64,000 nt of DNA from a bacterium (GCA_029573715.1 JAKQDR010000261.1:23960-87959), one strand, 5' to 3'; shown: positions 32,919 to 43,026, counted from the first letter of the stretch. Notes: generated from the sequence alone by a model not told the origin. A program made the numbers and translations.

Positions 32919-35900
32919 GTGTTTATACAAAAAAGCCGCATATCCTTACTTATATTGCTGGGAATACTGTTGAGCAGTGTGTTAGTGCTTTCAAAAGTAA
33001 TTGCTAGCTCGAATCCGACAATTACTCTTACCACACCAAACGTAATTTCAACCGATCAAAGCTCGGTTGCTATTTCAGGAAATGCTGTTCCTGGAAATTT
33101 TGATATTGCAAGTGTCAAGTATCGAGTTGATACCGTGTCTGACGATTGGCTCCCATGTACTGTATCGCCATCAGATCCCGATCGAGTTAATATCATAAGA
33201 GATGCTTTATTCTCATCAGGCACTGGAGAGGGAATTGGTCCTGATAGCGATGCACAATATACTCTATTGCAATCAGATGGCAAGCTCGTGGTTGGGGGCT
33301 ATTTCTTAACAATAAATGGGGTAAGAGTGAGTGGAATTGCTCGTTATAACACCAATGGAACTTTAGACACAAGTTTTAATTCTGGAACTGGGTTGGATGG
33401 CGACGGCATTGAGGGTATGGCCCTTCTGCCTGACGATAAAATTCTCATTGGAGGATACTTTTCGACATACAATGGAGTGGCTCGCGATGGAATTGCTCGA
33501 CTCAATGTCGATGGGTCGCTTGACACGAGTTTTAATCCGGGGAGTGGCATGGATGGTGGAGCTGTGTACTCATTTGCAGTCCAACCAGACGGAAAAATTC
33601 TCATTGGGGGGTGGTTTACCACATTTAACGGCACAGGAAGAAGTAATATTGCTCGACTCAATGTCGATGGGTCGCTTGACACAAGTTTTGATCCGGGGAG
33701 TGGGGCGGGTGGCGGTGTCTACTCTATTGTACTTCAACCAGATGGGAAAATACTGATAGGAGGATACTTCACCTCATACAATGGGGTTGGTCGCAACAGG
33801 ATAGCGCGACTCAACGCCGATGGGTCACTTGACACAAGTTTTGATCCGGGGAGTGGGACAAATAATGAGATTTACAGTATGACTATCCAAAGTGACGGGA
33901 AAATATTAGCAGGAGGTCGCTTCACTACATATGACGGAGTAAATAGGAGTAGAATCGCGCGAATCAATACTGATGGGTCGCTTGACACGAGTTTTAATCC
34001 GGGGAGTGGAGCGATAAGTACACTTGATTTTTCTACTAGTATCAAAGCTCTCATACTCCTCCCCGATAACAAACTACTAATTAGCGGATACTTCAACTCA
34101 TATAATGGGACAAGCATTAATATGATAGCTCGACTTAATGCTGATGGGTCGCTTGACACGAGTTTTGATCCGGGGAGTGGGGCAAGTAGCACTATTTTTA
34201 ACATTCATCTCAGACCTGATTACAAAATCGTTATTAGTGGATATTTTACGTCATTTAATGGATTCGCCAGAGAAGCTCTCGCCCAACTCAATCCTGATGG
34301 AACACTTGATGTGGGTTTTAATGCTACTACAGGGCTCAATGGTAATGTAAATGCACTCACAACACAGAGTGACGGTAAAGTTATTGTGGGAGGGACATTT
34401 ACGACATATAAAGATGTAATCAGACGCAATATCGCGCGACTCAACGCCGATGGATCGCTTGACACGAGTTTTGATCCAGGGAGTGGAGCGAGTAGCACTG
34501 TTTCCTCTATTGTGCTTCAACCAGATGGAAAGATGCTCATAGGGGGTTCTTTCACCTCATATAATGGGGTTGGTCGAAACAGGATAGCCCGACTCAACGC
34601 CGATGGATCGCTTGACACGAGTTTTGATCCGGGGAGTGGAGCAAGTAGCACTGTTTACTCTATTGTGCTTCAACCAGATGGGAAAATACTGATAGGAGGA
34701 TACTTCACCTCATATAATGGCGTTGGTCGAAACAGGATAGCGCGACTCAACGCCGATGGGTCGCTTGACACGAGTTTTAATCCGGGGACTGGTACGGCGG
34801 CCACAGTAGCTTATATGAACAGCATTAATTCTCTTGCACTCCTCCCCGATAACAAACTACTAATTAGCGGATACTTCAACTCATATAATGGAGTAAACAT
34901 TAATATGATTGCTCGTATTAATAGCGATGGATCACTTGACACGAGTTTTAATCCAGGGAGTGGGGCAAGTAGCACTATCTACTCTCTGCTACTGCAACCA
35001 GATGGAAAGATGCTCATAGGGGGTGCTTTCACCTCATATAATGGGGTTGGTCGAAACAGGATAGCGCGACTCAACGCCGATGGGACGCTTGACACAAGTT
35101 TTGATCCGGGGAGTGGAGCAAGCAATGACGTTAGGAGTATGACTGTCCAAAGTGACGGGAAAATATTAGTAGGAGGTGGCTTCACTACATATGACGGAGT
35201 AAATAGGGGCAGACTTGCTCGTATTAATAGCGATGGATCACTTGACACAAGTTTTAATCCAGGGAGTGGGGCAGACTCATATAATGCATATGTTACGCAT
35301 ATACACTATCAATCTGATGACGCCATAATTATTGGAGGCGGGTTCACTTCATACAACTCTCAACCTGCGAATTATCTGTTAAGAATATATGAGGCCGGAG
35401 AAGAACGCAGTTTTACATGCACCGTTGAACTTTCTTCATTTTCTCCAGGCACGTACTCAATCTATCTGCTTGCTGAAGATATCAATGGCGGAACCTCTGG
35501 CGACACAACAACACTAGTGAACGTAAATTATCAAACTAACATTTCAGATGTCGACAGCATACAAACTACCCCAGCAACCTCCAGTCATACTCCCACCCTC
35601 CCCCCAGAAATCCAAAGAAGATTAGATTGGGGGTATGATGCAAATGGTGAATGCGTGTCACAAAAACCAGGAGGAATGCCTGAGATATTTAGAATCGATG
35701 TGACAGACACAAAAGCCACTCTATACATTGCACCTCCCTCTAAACCATATAACACATTTACGATCAGTTACAAAGAAGTAGGGAGTGTTGCGTGGGGATT
35801 TGAACACCCTGTCTATGCAGACTCTCCTGAGTATGCCATAGACTTTTCCCATGTAGATGATGGGGGAGTGGTGGTATATACCATTAATGATCTCAAACCA

Positions 35901-36212
35901 AATACTCGATATGAGTTTAAGGTAAAGTGTGCAAACAAGTGTGCATCAACAAGTTATGGGAATACTGTCGCTGCTGCGACTCATGTCAAGGGAGTCTCTG
36001 CCACCAAAACATATCTTGCAACTTCTGAACCAGCACCTTCAGCATCATCTTCATTGATTCAGACTGGGGTGCCCGCCATATACGCTACGCTTATGGGCGC
36101 ATTTTTACTCTCAGTAGGTATTTACACTAGTCAATCAACTCCAAGACACTATCGTAAACCCATCTATACACTGAATAAGCCGAGGGTGTTGCGATTTAAA
36201 AAGAAAAAATGA
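32919..36212 (+). CDS. delta-60 repeat surface protein with FN3 domain and sorting-like C-terminus
   Basis: A 1097-residue secreted protein. It has a signal peptide (about 1-33), a short beta domain, then 13 copies of a roughly 50-residue repeat of the delta-60 type: RLNADGSLDTSFDPGSG, a variable turn, LQPDGKILIGGYFTSYNG, R. Such repeats form beta-propeller or solenoid folds. An FN3-like domain follows (about residues 925-1025, ending NTRYEFKVKC). The C-terminus has LIQTGVPA, a hydrophobic helix and a Lys/Arg-rich tail ending KKKK, matching the xTGVxS sorting signals of its neighbours. Several repeats are almost identical at DNA level. The GTG start fits the promoter at 32883-32912. An adhesive role is likely but unproved. 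Confidence 0.88.
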   Translation: MFIQKSRISLLILLGILLSSVLVLSKVIASSNPTITLTTPNVISTDQSSVAISGNAVPGNFDIASVKYRVDTVSDDWLPCTVSPSDPDRVNIIRDALFSSGTGEGIGPDSDAQYTLLQSDGKLVVGGYFLTINGVRVSGIARYNTNGTLDTSFNSGTGLDGDGIEGMALLPDDKILIGGYFSTYNGVARDGIARLNVDGSLDTSFNPGSGMDGGAVYSFAVQPDGKILIGGWFTTFNGTGRSNIARLNVDGSLDTSFDPGSGAGGGVYSIVLQPDGKILIGGYFTSYNGVGRNRIARLNADGSLDTSFDPGSGTNNEIYSMTIQSDGKILAGGRFTTYDGVNRSRIARINTDGSLDTSFNPGSGAISTLDFSTSIKALILLPDNKLLISGYFNSYNGTSINMIARLNADGSLDTSFDPGSGASSTIFNIHLRPDYKIVISGYFTSFNGFAREALAQLNPDGTLDVGFNATTGLNGNVNALTTQSDGKVIVGGTFTTYKDVIRRNIARLNADGSLDTSFDPGSGASSTVSSIVLQPDGKMLIGGSFTSYNGVGRNRIARLNADGSLDTSFDPGSGASSTVYSIVLQPDGKILIGGYFTSYNGVGRNRIARLNADGSLDTSFNPGTGTAATVAYMNSINSLALLPDNKLLISGYFNSYNGVNINMIARINSDGSLDTSFNPGSGASSTIYSLLLQPDGKMLIGGAFTSYNGVGRNRIARLNADGTLDTSFDPGSGASNDVRSMTVQSDGKILVGGGFTTYDGVNRGRLARINSDGSLDTSFNPGSGADSYNAYVTHIHYQSDDAIIIGGGFTSYNSQPANYLLRIYEAGEERSFTCTVELSSFSPGTYSIYLLAEDINGGTSGDTTTLVNVNYQTNISDVDSIQTTPATSSHTPTLPPEIQRRLDWGYDANGECVSQKPGGMPEIFRIDVTDTKATLYIAPPSKPYNTFTISYKEVGSVAWGFEHPVYADSPEYAIDFSHVDDGGVVVYTINDLKPNTRYEFKVKCANKCASTSYGNTVAAATHVKGVSATKTYLATSEPAPSASSSLIQTGVPAIYATLMGAFLLSVGIYTSQSTPRHYRKPIYTLNKPRVLRFKKKK

Positions 36213-36227
36213 AATAACTGTACTTTC

Positions 36228-37046
36228 TTACGAACTCGCACTGGTGTAGTGCCGGAGGGCGAACAGCCAAAATCTTCGAGAGAGAAAAAATAATATCAAA
36301 GTAGCGAAAATAAGTGCCACAATTTCCGCTGAAGTCACCATACCCAACAGTGCCTTCATTGGTATGGTGAGCGCAAGGGCAAAGGGAAAAAGAAACAGAA
36401 GTGCCATAAACCCAATCTCTCGCAAAAATTCATAGGGAAATCGAGATGAAACATTGAGATAGTACAAAAAATCTACAATATTGTCCATTTGAGGAAACCA
36501 CACAACCAGTGTCGTCACCAAAAGCCATACCGAGTAAATGGTGACAAAACCAAAGATGAGAAGGATGCCAAACAGTGCAATAGAAAACCAAGAGGTGGCA
36601 AACCCATAGAGATGAAGGTAATATGCCAAAACCCCCACACCGAGTAAAATGCGCACCATATATGCAGGATATACATAGGTGAGCGACGCACTGAACTGAG
36701 CGTCAATTGGTTTAAGTAGCAGAAAGTCAAACGTGCCTCGGTTCATAAGCTCGGGAATCCGCTCCATATTCTTACTAATGATGCCATGAAAAAACCCGAG
36801 AAAAATCACTTGTATTGCAGCAAGAACCATCAGTTGCTCACCGCTATAGCCAAATACACTGCGTACACCGCGCGTGGCAAAATACACTGTTGAAAGCGTT
36901 AAGCCACTCCACAGCACCGTTGAAACGAGCATCCCCACCGTATTAACCCGAAATAGCAACATGCTCTTTATGGCCATACGCAGATACGTGGCGTAAACAC
37001 GCATATATTTTCTCAATGAATTGGAAGATGACAAATGAATGTGCAT
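36228..37046 (-). CDS. ABC-2 type transporter permease (DUF990/PF06182-like), second of pair
   Basis: A 272-residue membrane protein with six predicted helices. It begins with a basic YMRVYATYLRMAIKSMLLFR segment and contains GTFDFLLLKPI, a hallmark of this permease family. It forms the membrane channel of an ABC exporter with the permease just upstream and the ATPase at 37860. The three genes read in one direction with gaps of 3-6 bp. The cargo is unknown; relatives are described only as multidrug- or polymer-type exporters. The start at ATG 37046 leaves 6 bp after the previous stop. Confidence 0.88.
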   Translation of the reverse strand: MHIHLSSSNSLRKYMRVYATYLRMAIKSMLLFRVNTVGMLVSTVLWSGLTLSTVYFATRGVRSVFGYSGEQLMVLAAIQVIFLGFFHGIISKNMERIPELMNRGTFDFLLLKPIDAQFSASLTYVYPAYMVRILLGVGVLAYYLHLYGFATSWFSIALFGILLIFGFVTIYSVWLLVTTLVVWFPQMDNIVDFLYYLNVSSRFPYEFLREIGFMALLFLFPFALALTIPMKALLGMVTSAEIVALIFATLILFFLSRRFWLFALRHYTSASS

Positions 37047-37052
37047 ATATCA

Positions 37053-37856
37053 TTAATTACCTGCAGCGGTAAATGCTTTAATCCCTGCGTGCCATACTAT
37101 TCGATACAAAATGCTTGTCACCATAAGCCACATTATCTGCGTTGCAATATATCCGCTCACCGCATCGGAATGAGCTTGTCCAGTAAAAAGGAGTGCGGGA
37201 ACATAAATGATGTAGGGGAGGGGAGTGAGAAAGGCCACTCGCTCCAAGAAGTCGGGAAACAAATAGAGAGGCATATTAACCCCACCTAATAGAATAAAAA
37301 TGGTGTCGTATGCATTGTGAATCAAGCGCAGGTCATACAACCAAAAGGCCAAAAAGCCAAGCATTTGCTCAATATTGTGACAAATAAAAAAGCCCAAAAC
37401 ACTAGAAAATATCGCAAGCCCAATCAGAGGAAGTGAATCGCTAAACGTGAATAGGTGGGGGAAAAAGAGCGACAAGCATCCAACGATTATCGCCCCATAC
37501 CCCCCTTGCACAATGCGATAGGGAAGCTCATGAAATAACGCGTTAAACGCATAGTAAGAATACGGTTTAAGAAGCATGCGCGATAATCCGCCCTGTTGAA
37601 TCTCTTCGCGCATGATCCATTCTTTCATATGTGATACCAAGAGCGCACTTAACGTCACAATCACCACATAGTAGCTTACTATCTGTTCTACCTTAAATTG
37701 TGACGCAAGATTTGGATTATCACGAAGGACAAAAACCCAGTACATACACAGGAGTGTCGGCACAAATATGGACATCATAAAATACACCACACTGCGGGAG
37801 CGCACATACAATCCGCGCCTCAGTGCCAGGTGGATAAATCTGAGAAATCGAACCAT
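37053..37856 (-). CDS. ABC-2 type transporter permease, first of pair
   Basis: A 267-residue membrane protein with six predicted helices and the paired-permease features EEIQQGGLSRMLLKPYSY and a basic N-terminus. It is a paralogue in layout of the next gene (LLKP motif at the same place) and would heterodimerise with it. It begins 3 bp after the ATPase gene. The N-terminal VRSRSVVYFM region lies just before the first helix. Function follows from the cluster, not from known cargo. Confidence 0.88.
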   Translation of the reverse strand: MVRFLRFIHLALRRGLYVRSRSVVYFMMSIFVPTLLCMYWVFVLRDNPNLASQFKVEQIVSYYVVIVTLSALLVSHMKEWIMREEIQQGGLSRMLLKPYSYYAFNALFHELPYRIVQGGYGAIIVGCLSLFFPHLFTFSDSLPLIGLAIFSSVLGFFICHNIEQMLGFLAFWLYDLRLIHNAYDTIFILLGGVNMPLYLFPDFLERVAFLTPLPYIIYVPALLFTGQAHSDAVSGYIATQIMWLMVTSILYRIVWHAGIKAFTAAGN

Positions 37857-37859
37857 GAA

Positions 37860-38831
37860 TTACGTCTTTTGTAAATAGATATCGCGCACAACCGCCTCAA
37901 GATCAAGCTCTTGTATGGTGATGTCTGCGACCGGGAGCTTTTTCAAAAGTGCCGCCGCGACTTGTTTAACGGTAAGGCTTTCCACTCTGAGTTTCACTGC
38001 GAGGGGCTCGTATGAGTCTACAATGCCATACTGCGTAAGTGTTTCTTGAGGAATGGGAGTTAAAAAAGTCAAAAAAAGCACTTTATGTTTGACATATTTG
38101 CGCGTAAGCTCATGGACACTTCCGTCATACACGATGACCCCGTGATTGATGATAATGATGCGCTTACACAAACGCTTAACGTCGTCCATATAATGACTGG
38201 TGAGAATGATTGTCGCATCATATTGTTGGTTGTAGCGAGCAACAAAATCACGTAAGTGTTGTTGCATAACAATATCAAGCCCTATGGTCGGTTCATCCAA
38301 AAACAGGACTTTTGGCTTGTGAAGTAATGCCGCCATAAGCTCACATTTCATCCGTTGTCCCAACGAAAGATTGCGCGGGGGTTGGTGTATCTCATCGCGT
38401 ACATCAAACAATTCGACAAATTCACTGATGGTCTTTTGAAATACGTCAGGTGGTATATCGTAAATTTCCTTGTTTAAAAGAAATGTATCATACACGGGGA
38501 GCTCCCACCACAGTTGTTGTTTCTGTCCCATCACCAAGGTGATTTGCTTCAAAAATGCATGGGGCCGAGTAAAGGGCTCAAAGCCCAAGACACGCACCGA
38601 GCCTGCGCTTGGATACAACAGGCCCGAAAGCATTTTGAGTGTAGTGGTTTTGCCTGCCCCATTGGGCCCGATAAACCCAACAAGCTCGCCCGCACTAATG
38701 GAAAAGTTTACTTCATTTACCGCCACTTTTTTAATGGTTTTTGGGAGTAGTAATGACCTGAGGCTTCGCTCTTTCCCACGCACCTGAAACGATTTGGACA
38801 AATTAGACGCTTGAATGTGGGCTGGGTGCAT
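37860..38831 (-). CDS. ABC transporter ATP-binding protein (DrrA/CcmA-like)
   Basis: A 323-residue ATPase that powers the two permeases that follow. Seen: Walker A GPNGAGKTTT, Q-loop MGQKQQLWW, signature LSLGQRMK, Walker B VLFLDEPTIGLD, and switch HYMDD region. The C-terminal 70 residues form the small extra domain seen in DrrA-like exporters. ATG 38831 (MHPAHIQASNLSK) is chosen because ABC homology begins there; an in-frame ATG at 38876 would add 15 residues. A TATACT box lies about 24 bp upstream on the minus strand. Divergent from the DsbA-like gene. Confidence 0.93.
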   Translation of the reverse strand: MHPAHIQASNLSKSFQVRGKERSLRSLLLPKTIKKVAVNEVNFSISAGELVGFIGPNGAGKTTTLKMLSGLLYPSAGSVRVLGFEPFTRPHAFLKQITLVMGQKQQLWWELPVYDTFLLNKEIYDIPPDVFQKTISEFVELFDVRDEIHQPPRNLSLGQRMKCELMAALLHKPKVLFLDEPTIGLDIVMQQHLRDFVARYNQQYDATIILTSHYMDDVKRLCKRIIIINHGVIVYDGSVHELTRKYVKHKVLFLTFLTPIPQETLTQYGIVDSYEPLAVKLRVESLTVKQVAAALLKKLPVADITIQELDLEAVVRDIYLQKT

Positions 38832-38909
38832 AAAAATAAGCCGAAATAGAGCCTTAGTATAGCACTTTTGCCACATACATCAAATGGTTTACTTTGTGAC
38901 ATATCCGTG

Positions 38910-38915
38910 TACAAT
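38910..38915 (+). promoter_or_regulatory. -10 box for the DsbA-like gene
   Basis: TACAAT, 9 bp before ATG 38925; it decides this start over an in-frame upstream ATG at 38868. Confidence 0.5.
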
Positions 38916-38924
38916 GAGCACCAT

Positions 38925-39599
38925 ATGAATATAAAAATTATTGCTATTTCAATCGTGGCTATCGTTGGATTCCTATTTGTTTCATACAGCGCCTTTAATA
39001 AACCAGAAACAGTAACATTTGATGGTGTTTCCGAGCTTCGCACACCTGAGCAAGCTTCAGCAGCAGGCACGCTTGTGGATAGGGCAAAGGGTTCCGGCCC
39101 AAACGTTATGGTTGAATATAGCGATCTCCAATGTCCCGCTTGCAAGTCTTTTCATGAATATATCGAGCAAGAAAAAACCAACGACGCCGAATTCGCCCGC
39201 ATTATGAGTGAAGAATATACGGTTGTATTCCGGCATTTTCCTTTGGTTTCAATTCATCGGAATGCCCAGCTTGCAGCTCAGGCTGCAGAAGCCGCAGGTG
39301 CCCAAGATGCATTCTTCCCGTTTATAGATAGTGCTTTCGCACGACAGCAAGAATGGGGAAATAGTGCAACGGCCCGTGATGTTTTTATTGAAATCGCTCA
39401 AGAACTAGAACTAGATGTGGAACAGTTTTCAACGGATATTGATTCTCCTGCTGTGAAAGCCAAAGTCGAATCCGACTTGTCGACTGCCTTGAGCATGGGC
39501 CTTAATTCCACTCCAACATTTTTCATTAATGATCAAAAAATAGGTGGCTTTGGAAGCTTTGAAGATTTCAAAGCTATTATCGTACAGTCAGCACAGTAG
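38925..39599 (+). CDS. DsbA-like thiol-disulfide oxidoreductase, membrane-anchored
   Basis: 224 residues: an N-terminal membrane anchor (about 3-24), then a thioredoxin-fold domain with the CPAC active site in YSDLQCPACKSFHEY, FRHFPL, and the cis-Pro motif NSTPTFFIND. It would form disulfides in exported proteins. The partner that re-oxidises DsbA is DsbB or VKOR; a VKOR domain is present at 1-1122, so the two may work together although the genes are apart. Candidate clients nearby include the Cys-rich proteins at 55488 and 6315. It heads a run of envelope genes on the plus strand. Confidence 0.9.
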   Translation: MNIKIIAISIVAIVGFLFVSYSAFNKPETVTFDGVSELRTPEQASAAGTLVDRAKGSGPNVMVEYSDLQCPACKSFHEYIEQEKTNDAEFARIMSEEYTVVFRHFPLVSIHRNAQLAAQAAEAAGAQDAFFPFIDSAFARQQEWGNSATARDVFIEIAQELELDVEQFSTDIDSPAVKAKVESDLSTALSMGLNSTPTFFINDQKIGGFGSFEDFKAIIVQSAQ

Positions 39600-39620
39600 T
39601 GATTTTCTTTTTTTGAAAAC

Positions 39621-40397
39621 ATGGTGCTTTCTGCTTCAGGCATAACACTTAATTACACACACTTACCACGCCGGCAAGAGGGGAATTCCACGCCTTCGCT
39701 TCTTTTACTTCACGGATGGGGAGGCACCCAGAAAAGCCTTATGCCGCTTGCAACCATGCTCTCATCTCACGCCAACTGCTATATCCCTGATTTACCCGGG
39801 TTTGGAAAGAGTTCCAAACCGCCAAATAGTTGGGGGATTTATGAGTATGCTGATTGTCTGAAGGAGTTTATTCACCTCGCAGGGATTGATGAGCCCGTTC
39901 AACTGGTGGGACACTCATTCGGGGGAGCTATTGGGCTCATACTGGCGGCGCATTATCCTGAATTAATTGAAAAGCTTGTCGTGTGCGCCCCCTCATGGCA
40001 TCGAGCAAAAAAATACGCAGACGAAACCCCCAAAAAACCTCTTCAGCAAGCGTTATCAAAAGGTTTGCGACATTTTCCTTACCTTAGAAAAACTCTGTAC
40101 CGCACGTTTTTCCCTGAATCTGACATGTTGCGCAAGCCCGAACTTGAGGCTAATTTCAAAAGGATAGTATCGCAAGATCTCACCGATGTGGTGACACAAA
40201 TTCCCCAACACACACTCATTGTGTGGGGAGGACAAGACACATATACCCCCGTCTCAGATGGGGCACTGCTCAAACACCTCATACCCCATGCGCTGCTTAC
40301 TGTGTTTCCCGATGCAACACATGCGCTTCCCGTCACGCAGAGTCATTTGGTTTTTCCCTCCATACATACGTTTCTCACCACCAAAGTAGCCGACTAG
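39621..40397 (+). CDS. alpha/beta hydrolase
   Basis: A 258-residue alpha/beta-hydrolase fold. Seen: LLLHGWGGT (oxyanion hole), GHSFGGAIGL with the nucleophile Ser, the late Asp in VWGGQDTYTP, and the His in FPDATHALPV. The helical cap between the sixth strand and the Asp is typical. The substrate cannot be told; esterases, lyases and peptidases share this layout. It lies 21 bp after the DsbA-like gene and 19 bp before the Mur-ligase-like gene, but the latter has its own -10 box, so the operon is not certain. Confidence 0.88.
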   Translation: MVLSASGITLNYTHLPRRQEGNSTPSLLLLHGWGGTQKSLMPLATMLSSHANCYIPDLPGFGKSSKPPNSWGIYEYADCLKEFIHLAGIDEPVQLVGHSFGGAIGLILAAHYPELIEKLVVCAPSWHRAKKYADETPKKPLQQALSKGLRHFPYLRKTLYRTFFPESDMLRKPELEANFKRIVSQDLTDVVTQIPQHTLIVWGGQDTYTPVSDGALLKHLIPHALLTVFPDATHALPVTQSHLVFPSIHTFLTTKVAD

Positions 40398-40416
40398 CTG
40401 TTACAATTTTCCTATC

Positions 40417-41751
40417 ATGCTCACAACCTTTCTTACTGCCGTAGGGCTGTGTGTCACTATCATATACGTTTTAAAACACGTATACACATTCCAAATCAAG
40501 GAGTACCGATGGGATCGCATGCGCGCACGCTTTGAAGACAAAGGAATCATTGCCGTGCTTTATGAAGCTGATTTCAGACCACCCAGTATTAAAAGCCCTC
40601 GCAATGCGTTGATTCTTGTCTTAAGTTGTGTGCTTCTTGTTGGCATATCCCAACTGCTCCCACAACATATCGTGGCGAGCGTGGGGCTTATCGTATTTGC
40701 GCCGATAATCGCTTTTGTATGTGTGTCGGTGGGAGTTTTGGCAACAGCCATACCGGTAGCACTGTATCGTAAACGCATCGTACAAAAGGCCCATGGAATT
40801 GTAACCTATCTCTCACCTCAAGTTATAGGAGTCACCGGTTCATATGGAAAATCAATCACTAAGGACTATATCCACCACATCCTTTCTCAAAAATACAAAA
40901 CTGCCAAAACCCCGCGAAATCAAAACACTGCAGTGGGAGTGGCCCTTGCGGTTTTGCACCATTTGACCCGAGACACACAATGGTTTGTGGCGGAAATGGG
41001 CGCGTACAAAGCAGGGGAGATTGCTGAAATAGCGGATGTAATGAAACCAAAGATTGCAGTGATAACAGCAATCGGTACTCAGCACATAAGTTTATTTGGA
41101 GGAAAAGAACAACTTTTTAAAGCCAAAACTGAGATTGTGCACAAGCTCCCAAAAGACGGCTATCTCTTTATCCCCGAAAGCATGGACAAGCTTATCAAGA
41201 TGCGCATTAAGCGGATCACACCCTGTCCTGTCGTCGAATATCAAACGTTCCCACACGACCCCCATGCCACCGCACTTTCGGCAGCGAAAGAAGTGGCCAA
41301 AAAGGTTGCTTTTACAGACCAAGAAATAGAAAAGGCGATTATCCGAATCGAAAAACCTCTCCATGTCAGTCCGCAAACTCATCCCCGTGGCCATATGTAT
41401 ATCGATTGCTCTCAAAGTAGCAATGTGGAGGGCTTTATAAGCCACCTGCATACGTTAAAAGCGGTACATAAAAGCAAAAAAATGGTGCTTGCAAGCGGAG
41501 TTATCGAGCTGGGTGCTCACAAAAAAGAGGCGTACCTTCGCATCCTGCAAGCCCTCCCCAGCCACACCACACTCTATACCACCGATAAAACATTTAAGAC
41601 TCTTGCTATTGGCACACCTCAGTCACGCTGGGTGGTGCATCAGAGGTCCCAACGGGCCCTCATATCTGCCGTACATAAAGCGCTCACTGCAGAAACAATC
41701 ATACTCGTTGAGGGGAGATTTCGCCCCGACTATTTAGACCAAATACTTTGA
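40417..41751 (+). CDS. Mur-ligase-family protein with N-terminal membrane domain (MurF-like)
   Basis: 444 residues. The first about 125 contain three or four membrane helices (2-22, 65-82, 88-115) and a cytoplasmic loop. The rest is a Mur ligase: P-loop GVTGSYGKSITK (GKS rather than the usual GKT), AEMGAYKAGEIAEIA, TAIGTQHISLFGG, and a C-terminal domain with DCSQSSNVEGF and VLASGVIELGAHK. MurF-type ligases join D-Ala-D-Ala to the peptidoglycan precursor using ATP. Membrane tethering is unlike classical soluble MurF. It sits with a FemX-like and an LCP gene in this window, which fits cell-wall assembly. TACAAT at 40402-40407 lies 9 bp before the ATG. Confidence 0.85.
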   Translation: MLTTFLTAVGLCVTIIYVLKHVYTFQIKEYRWDRMRARFEDKGIIAVLYEADFRPPSIKSPRNALILVLSCVLLVGISQLLPQHIVASVGLIVFAPIIAFVCVSVGVLATAIPVALYRKRIVQKAHGIVTYLSPQVIGVTGSYGKSITKDYIHHILSQKYKTAKTPRNQNTAVGVALAVLHHLTRDTQWFVAEMGAYKAGEIAEIADVMKPKIAVITAIGTQHISLFGGKEQLFKAKTEIVHKLPKDGYLFIPESMDKLIKMRIKRITPCPVVEYQTFPHDPHATALSAAKEVAKKVAFTDQEIEKAIIRIEKPLHVSPQTHPRGHMYIDCSQSSNVEGFISHLHTLKAVHKSKKMVLASGVIELGAHKKEAYLRILQALPSHTTLYTTDKTFKTLAIGTPQSRWVVHQRSQRALISAVHKALTAETIILVEGRFRPDYLDQIL

Positions 41752-41775
41752 TAACCTTTTAATACATAAACTCCC

Positions 41776-43026
41776 ATGCATCATCCACTTATCGCACTCG
41801 ATTTCGCACATCAAGAAACCTCGGAGGATGCCAAGCTTGCCTGGCGCCTAATGTTTTCACCTCATTCGTGGAAGGGTCATCGGGCAACAGATAAAGTCGC
41901 GGCACATTATTCACAATCCACCTATATCTCACCGAAAAACGTGCCCCACAACACTTCGCTCTTCTTTTCAGGGCGATCTGCCCTCAAAGCTCTGCTTACC
42001 GCCTTACAATTGCCCTCAGGAAGCTCTGTTGCCGTACAAGGCTTCACCTGTGCAGCCGTAACCCTCCCCATACTATCATGCGGTTTAAATATACGCTATG
42101 TTGATATCAATGAAGATGACTTCTCCATGCGCCTAAACCATTTAGAGTCACTTTACAACCCATGCATCAAAGTACTGATACTTCAGCATTCTTTTGGCAT
42201 TGTCCCAAAATACAGAGGAGAAATAATCGCCTTTTGCTCCAAACATAATATTTTTCTCATCGAGGATCTGGCCCATGGATATATGCCAAACACACTCATC
42301 GCACCCGATTTGGGCGACCGTTACTGCGCCCTGGTTTCGTTTGGAAGATCGAAGCTATTTTCTTCGGTTTTTGGTGCCGGTGTCATCACCCCAAGCATCC
42401 AACTTCACGACTTGTTACAAAAGGCATCATCGAATTTGCCCCAGGCCCCAAAGCGTCTTATTGTTCGATGTTTACTGTATAAGGGCATAGCCCCTTTCAT
42501 TAAGCTTTGGTATCACCGGGGAGGTCGCATCTTCCATCGCCTCCTGCTTTGGATGCAGCTTTTTCCACCAGAGATTACACGCATTGAGAAGGATGGTCAA
42601 TATGATGCATCATATGCGTATGCATATCCGGAAGTACTTGCTCACACACTGCATCTGCAACTGTCCAAAAAAGAAACTCTCTTGACTCAAATTACTGCCG
42701 CGATAGGGGAGTATAGAAAGCATGTTCCTCAAATAAGTCGCTTTCCCTCGCCCCCCCTTAATAGACTTCCGCTTTTAGCTCCTCATTCTGAACGCCGCAC
42801 TCATATCTTACGACATTTCAGGTTGCAAAATATTTTCTTAGGTACCTGGTATAAGGAACCCGTGGGCCCCGAAAGGCTCGATCTGGCAGCAATGCAGTAC
42901 GAAAAAGGCTCCTGCCCAACCAGTGAAAACGTGGGTACGCGCATTATCAATCTTCCGCTCAATGTAAGTCAAAAGACCGCAGAACACATTGGCCTGGAAA
43001 TACAACTATTATTACTCACTCCATGA
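41776..43026 (+). CDS. DegT/DnrJ/EryC1-type PLP aminotransferase family protein
   Basis: A 416-residue fold-type I PLP protein. Seen: SGRSALKALLTAL at the start (phosphate site), VAVQGFTCAAV, VLILQHSFGIVP, FLIEDLAHG (the PLP-contacting Asp) and SFGRSKLFSSVFGAGV, where the Lys of RSK is the likely Schiff-base residue. Such enzymes aminate nucleotide-linked keto-sugars for surface polysaccharides. A stretch of about 50 residues after the Lys diverges from the family, so the exact substrate is unknown. Its stop overlaps the ATG of the FemX-like gene by 4 bp (43023-43026), so the two are translated together. Confidence 0.82.
   Translation: MHHPLIALDFAHQETSEDAKLAWRLMFSPHSWKGHRATDKVAAHYSQSTYISPKNVPHNTSLFFSGRSALKALLTALQLPSGSSVAVQGFTCAAVTLPILSCGLNIRYVDINEDDFSMRLNHLESLYNPCIKVLILQHSFGIVPKYRGEIIAFCSKHNIFLIEDLAHGYMPNTLIAPDLGDRYCALVSFGRSKLFSSVFGAGVITPSIQLHDLLQKASSNLPQAPKRLIVRCLLYKGIAPFIKLWYHRGGRIFHRLLLWMQLFPPEITRIEKDGQYDASYAYAYPEVLAHTLHLQLSKKETLLTQITAAIGEYRKHVPQISRFPSPPLNRLPLLAPHSERRTHILRHFRLQNIFLGTWYKEPVGPERLDLAAMQYEKGSCPTSENVGTRIINLPLNVSQKTAEHIGLEIQLLLLTP

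Noticed and set aside
33340..35280. Regular repeats suggesting a CRISPR array
   Set aside because: The repeats are about 150 bp, stay in frame and encode delta-60 units; there are no short repeats with unique spacers and no cas gene.
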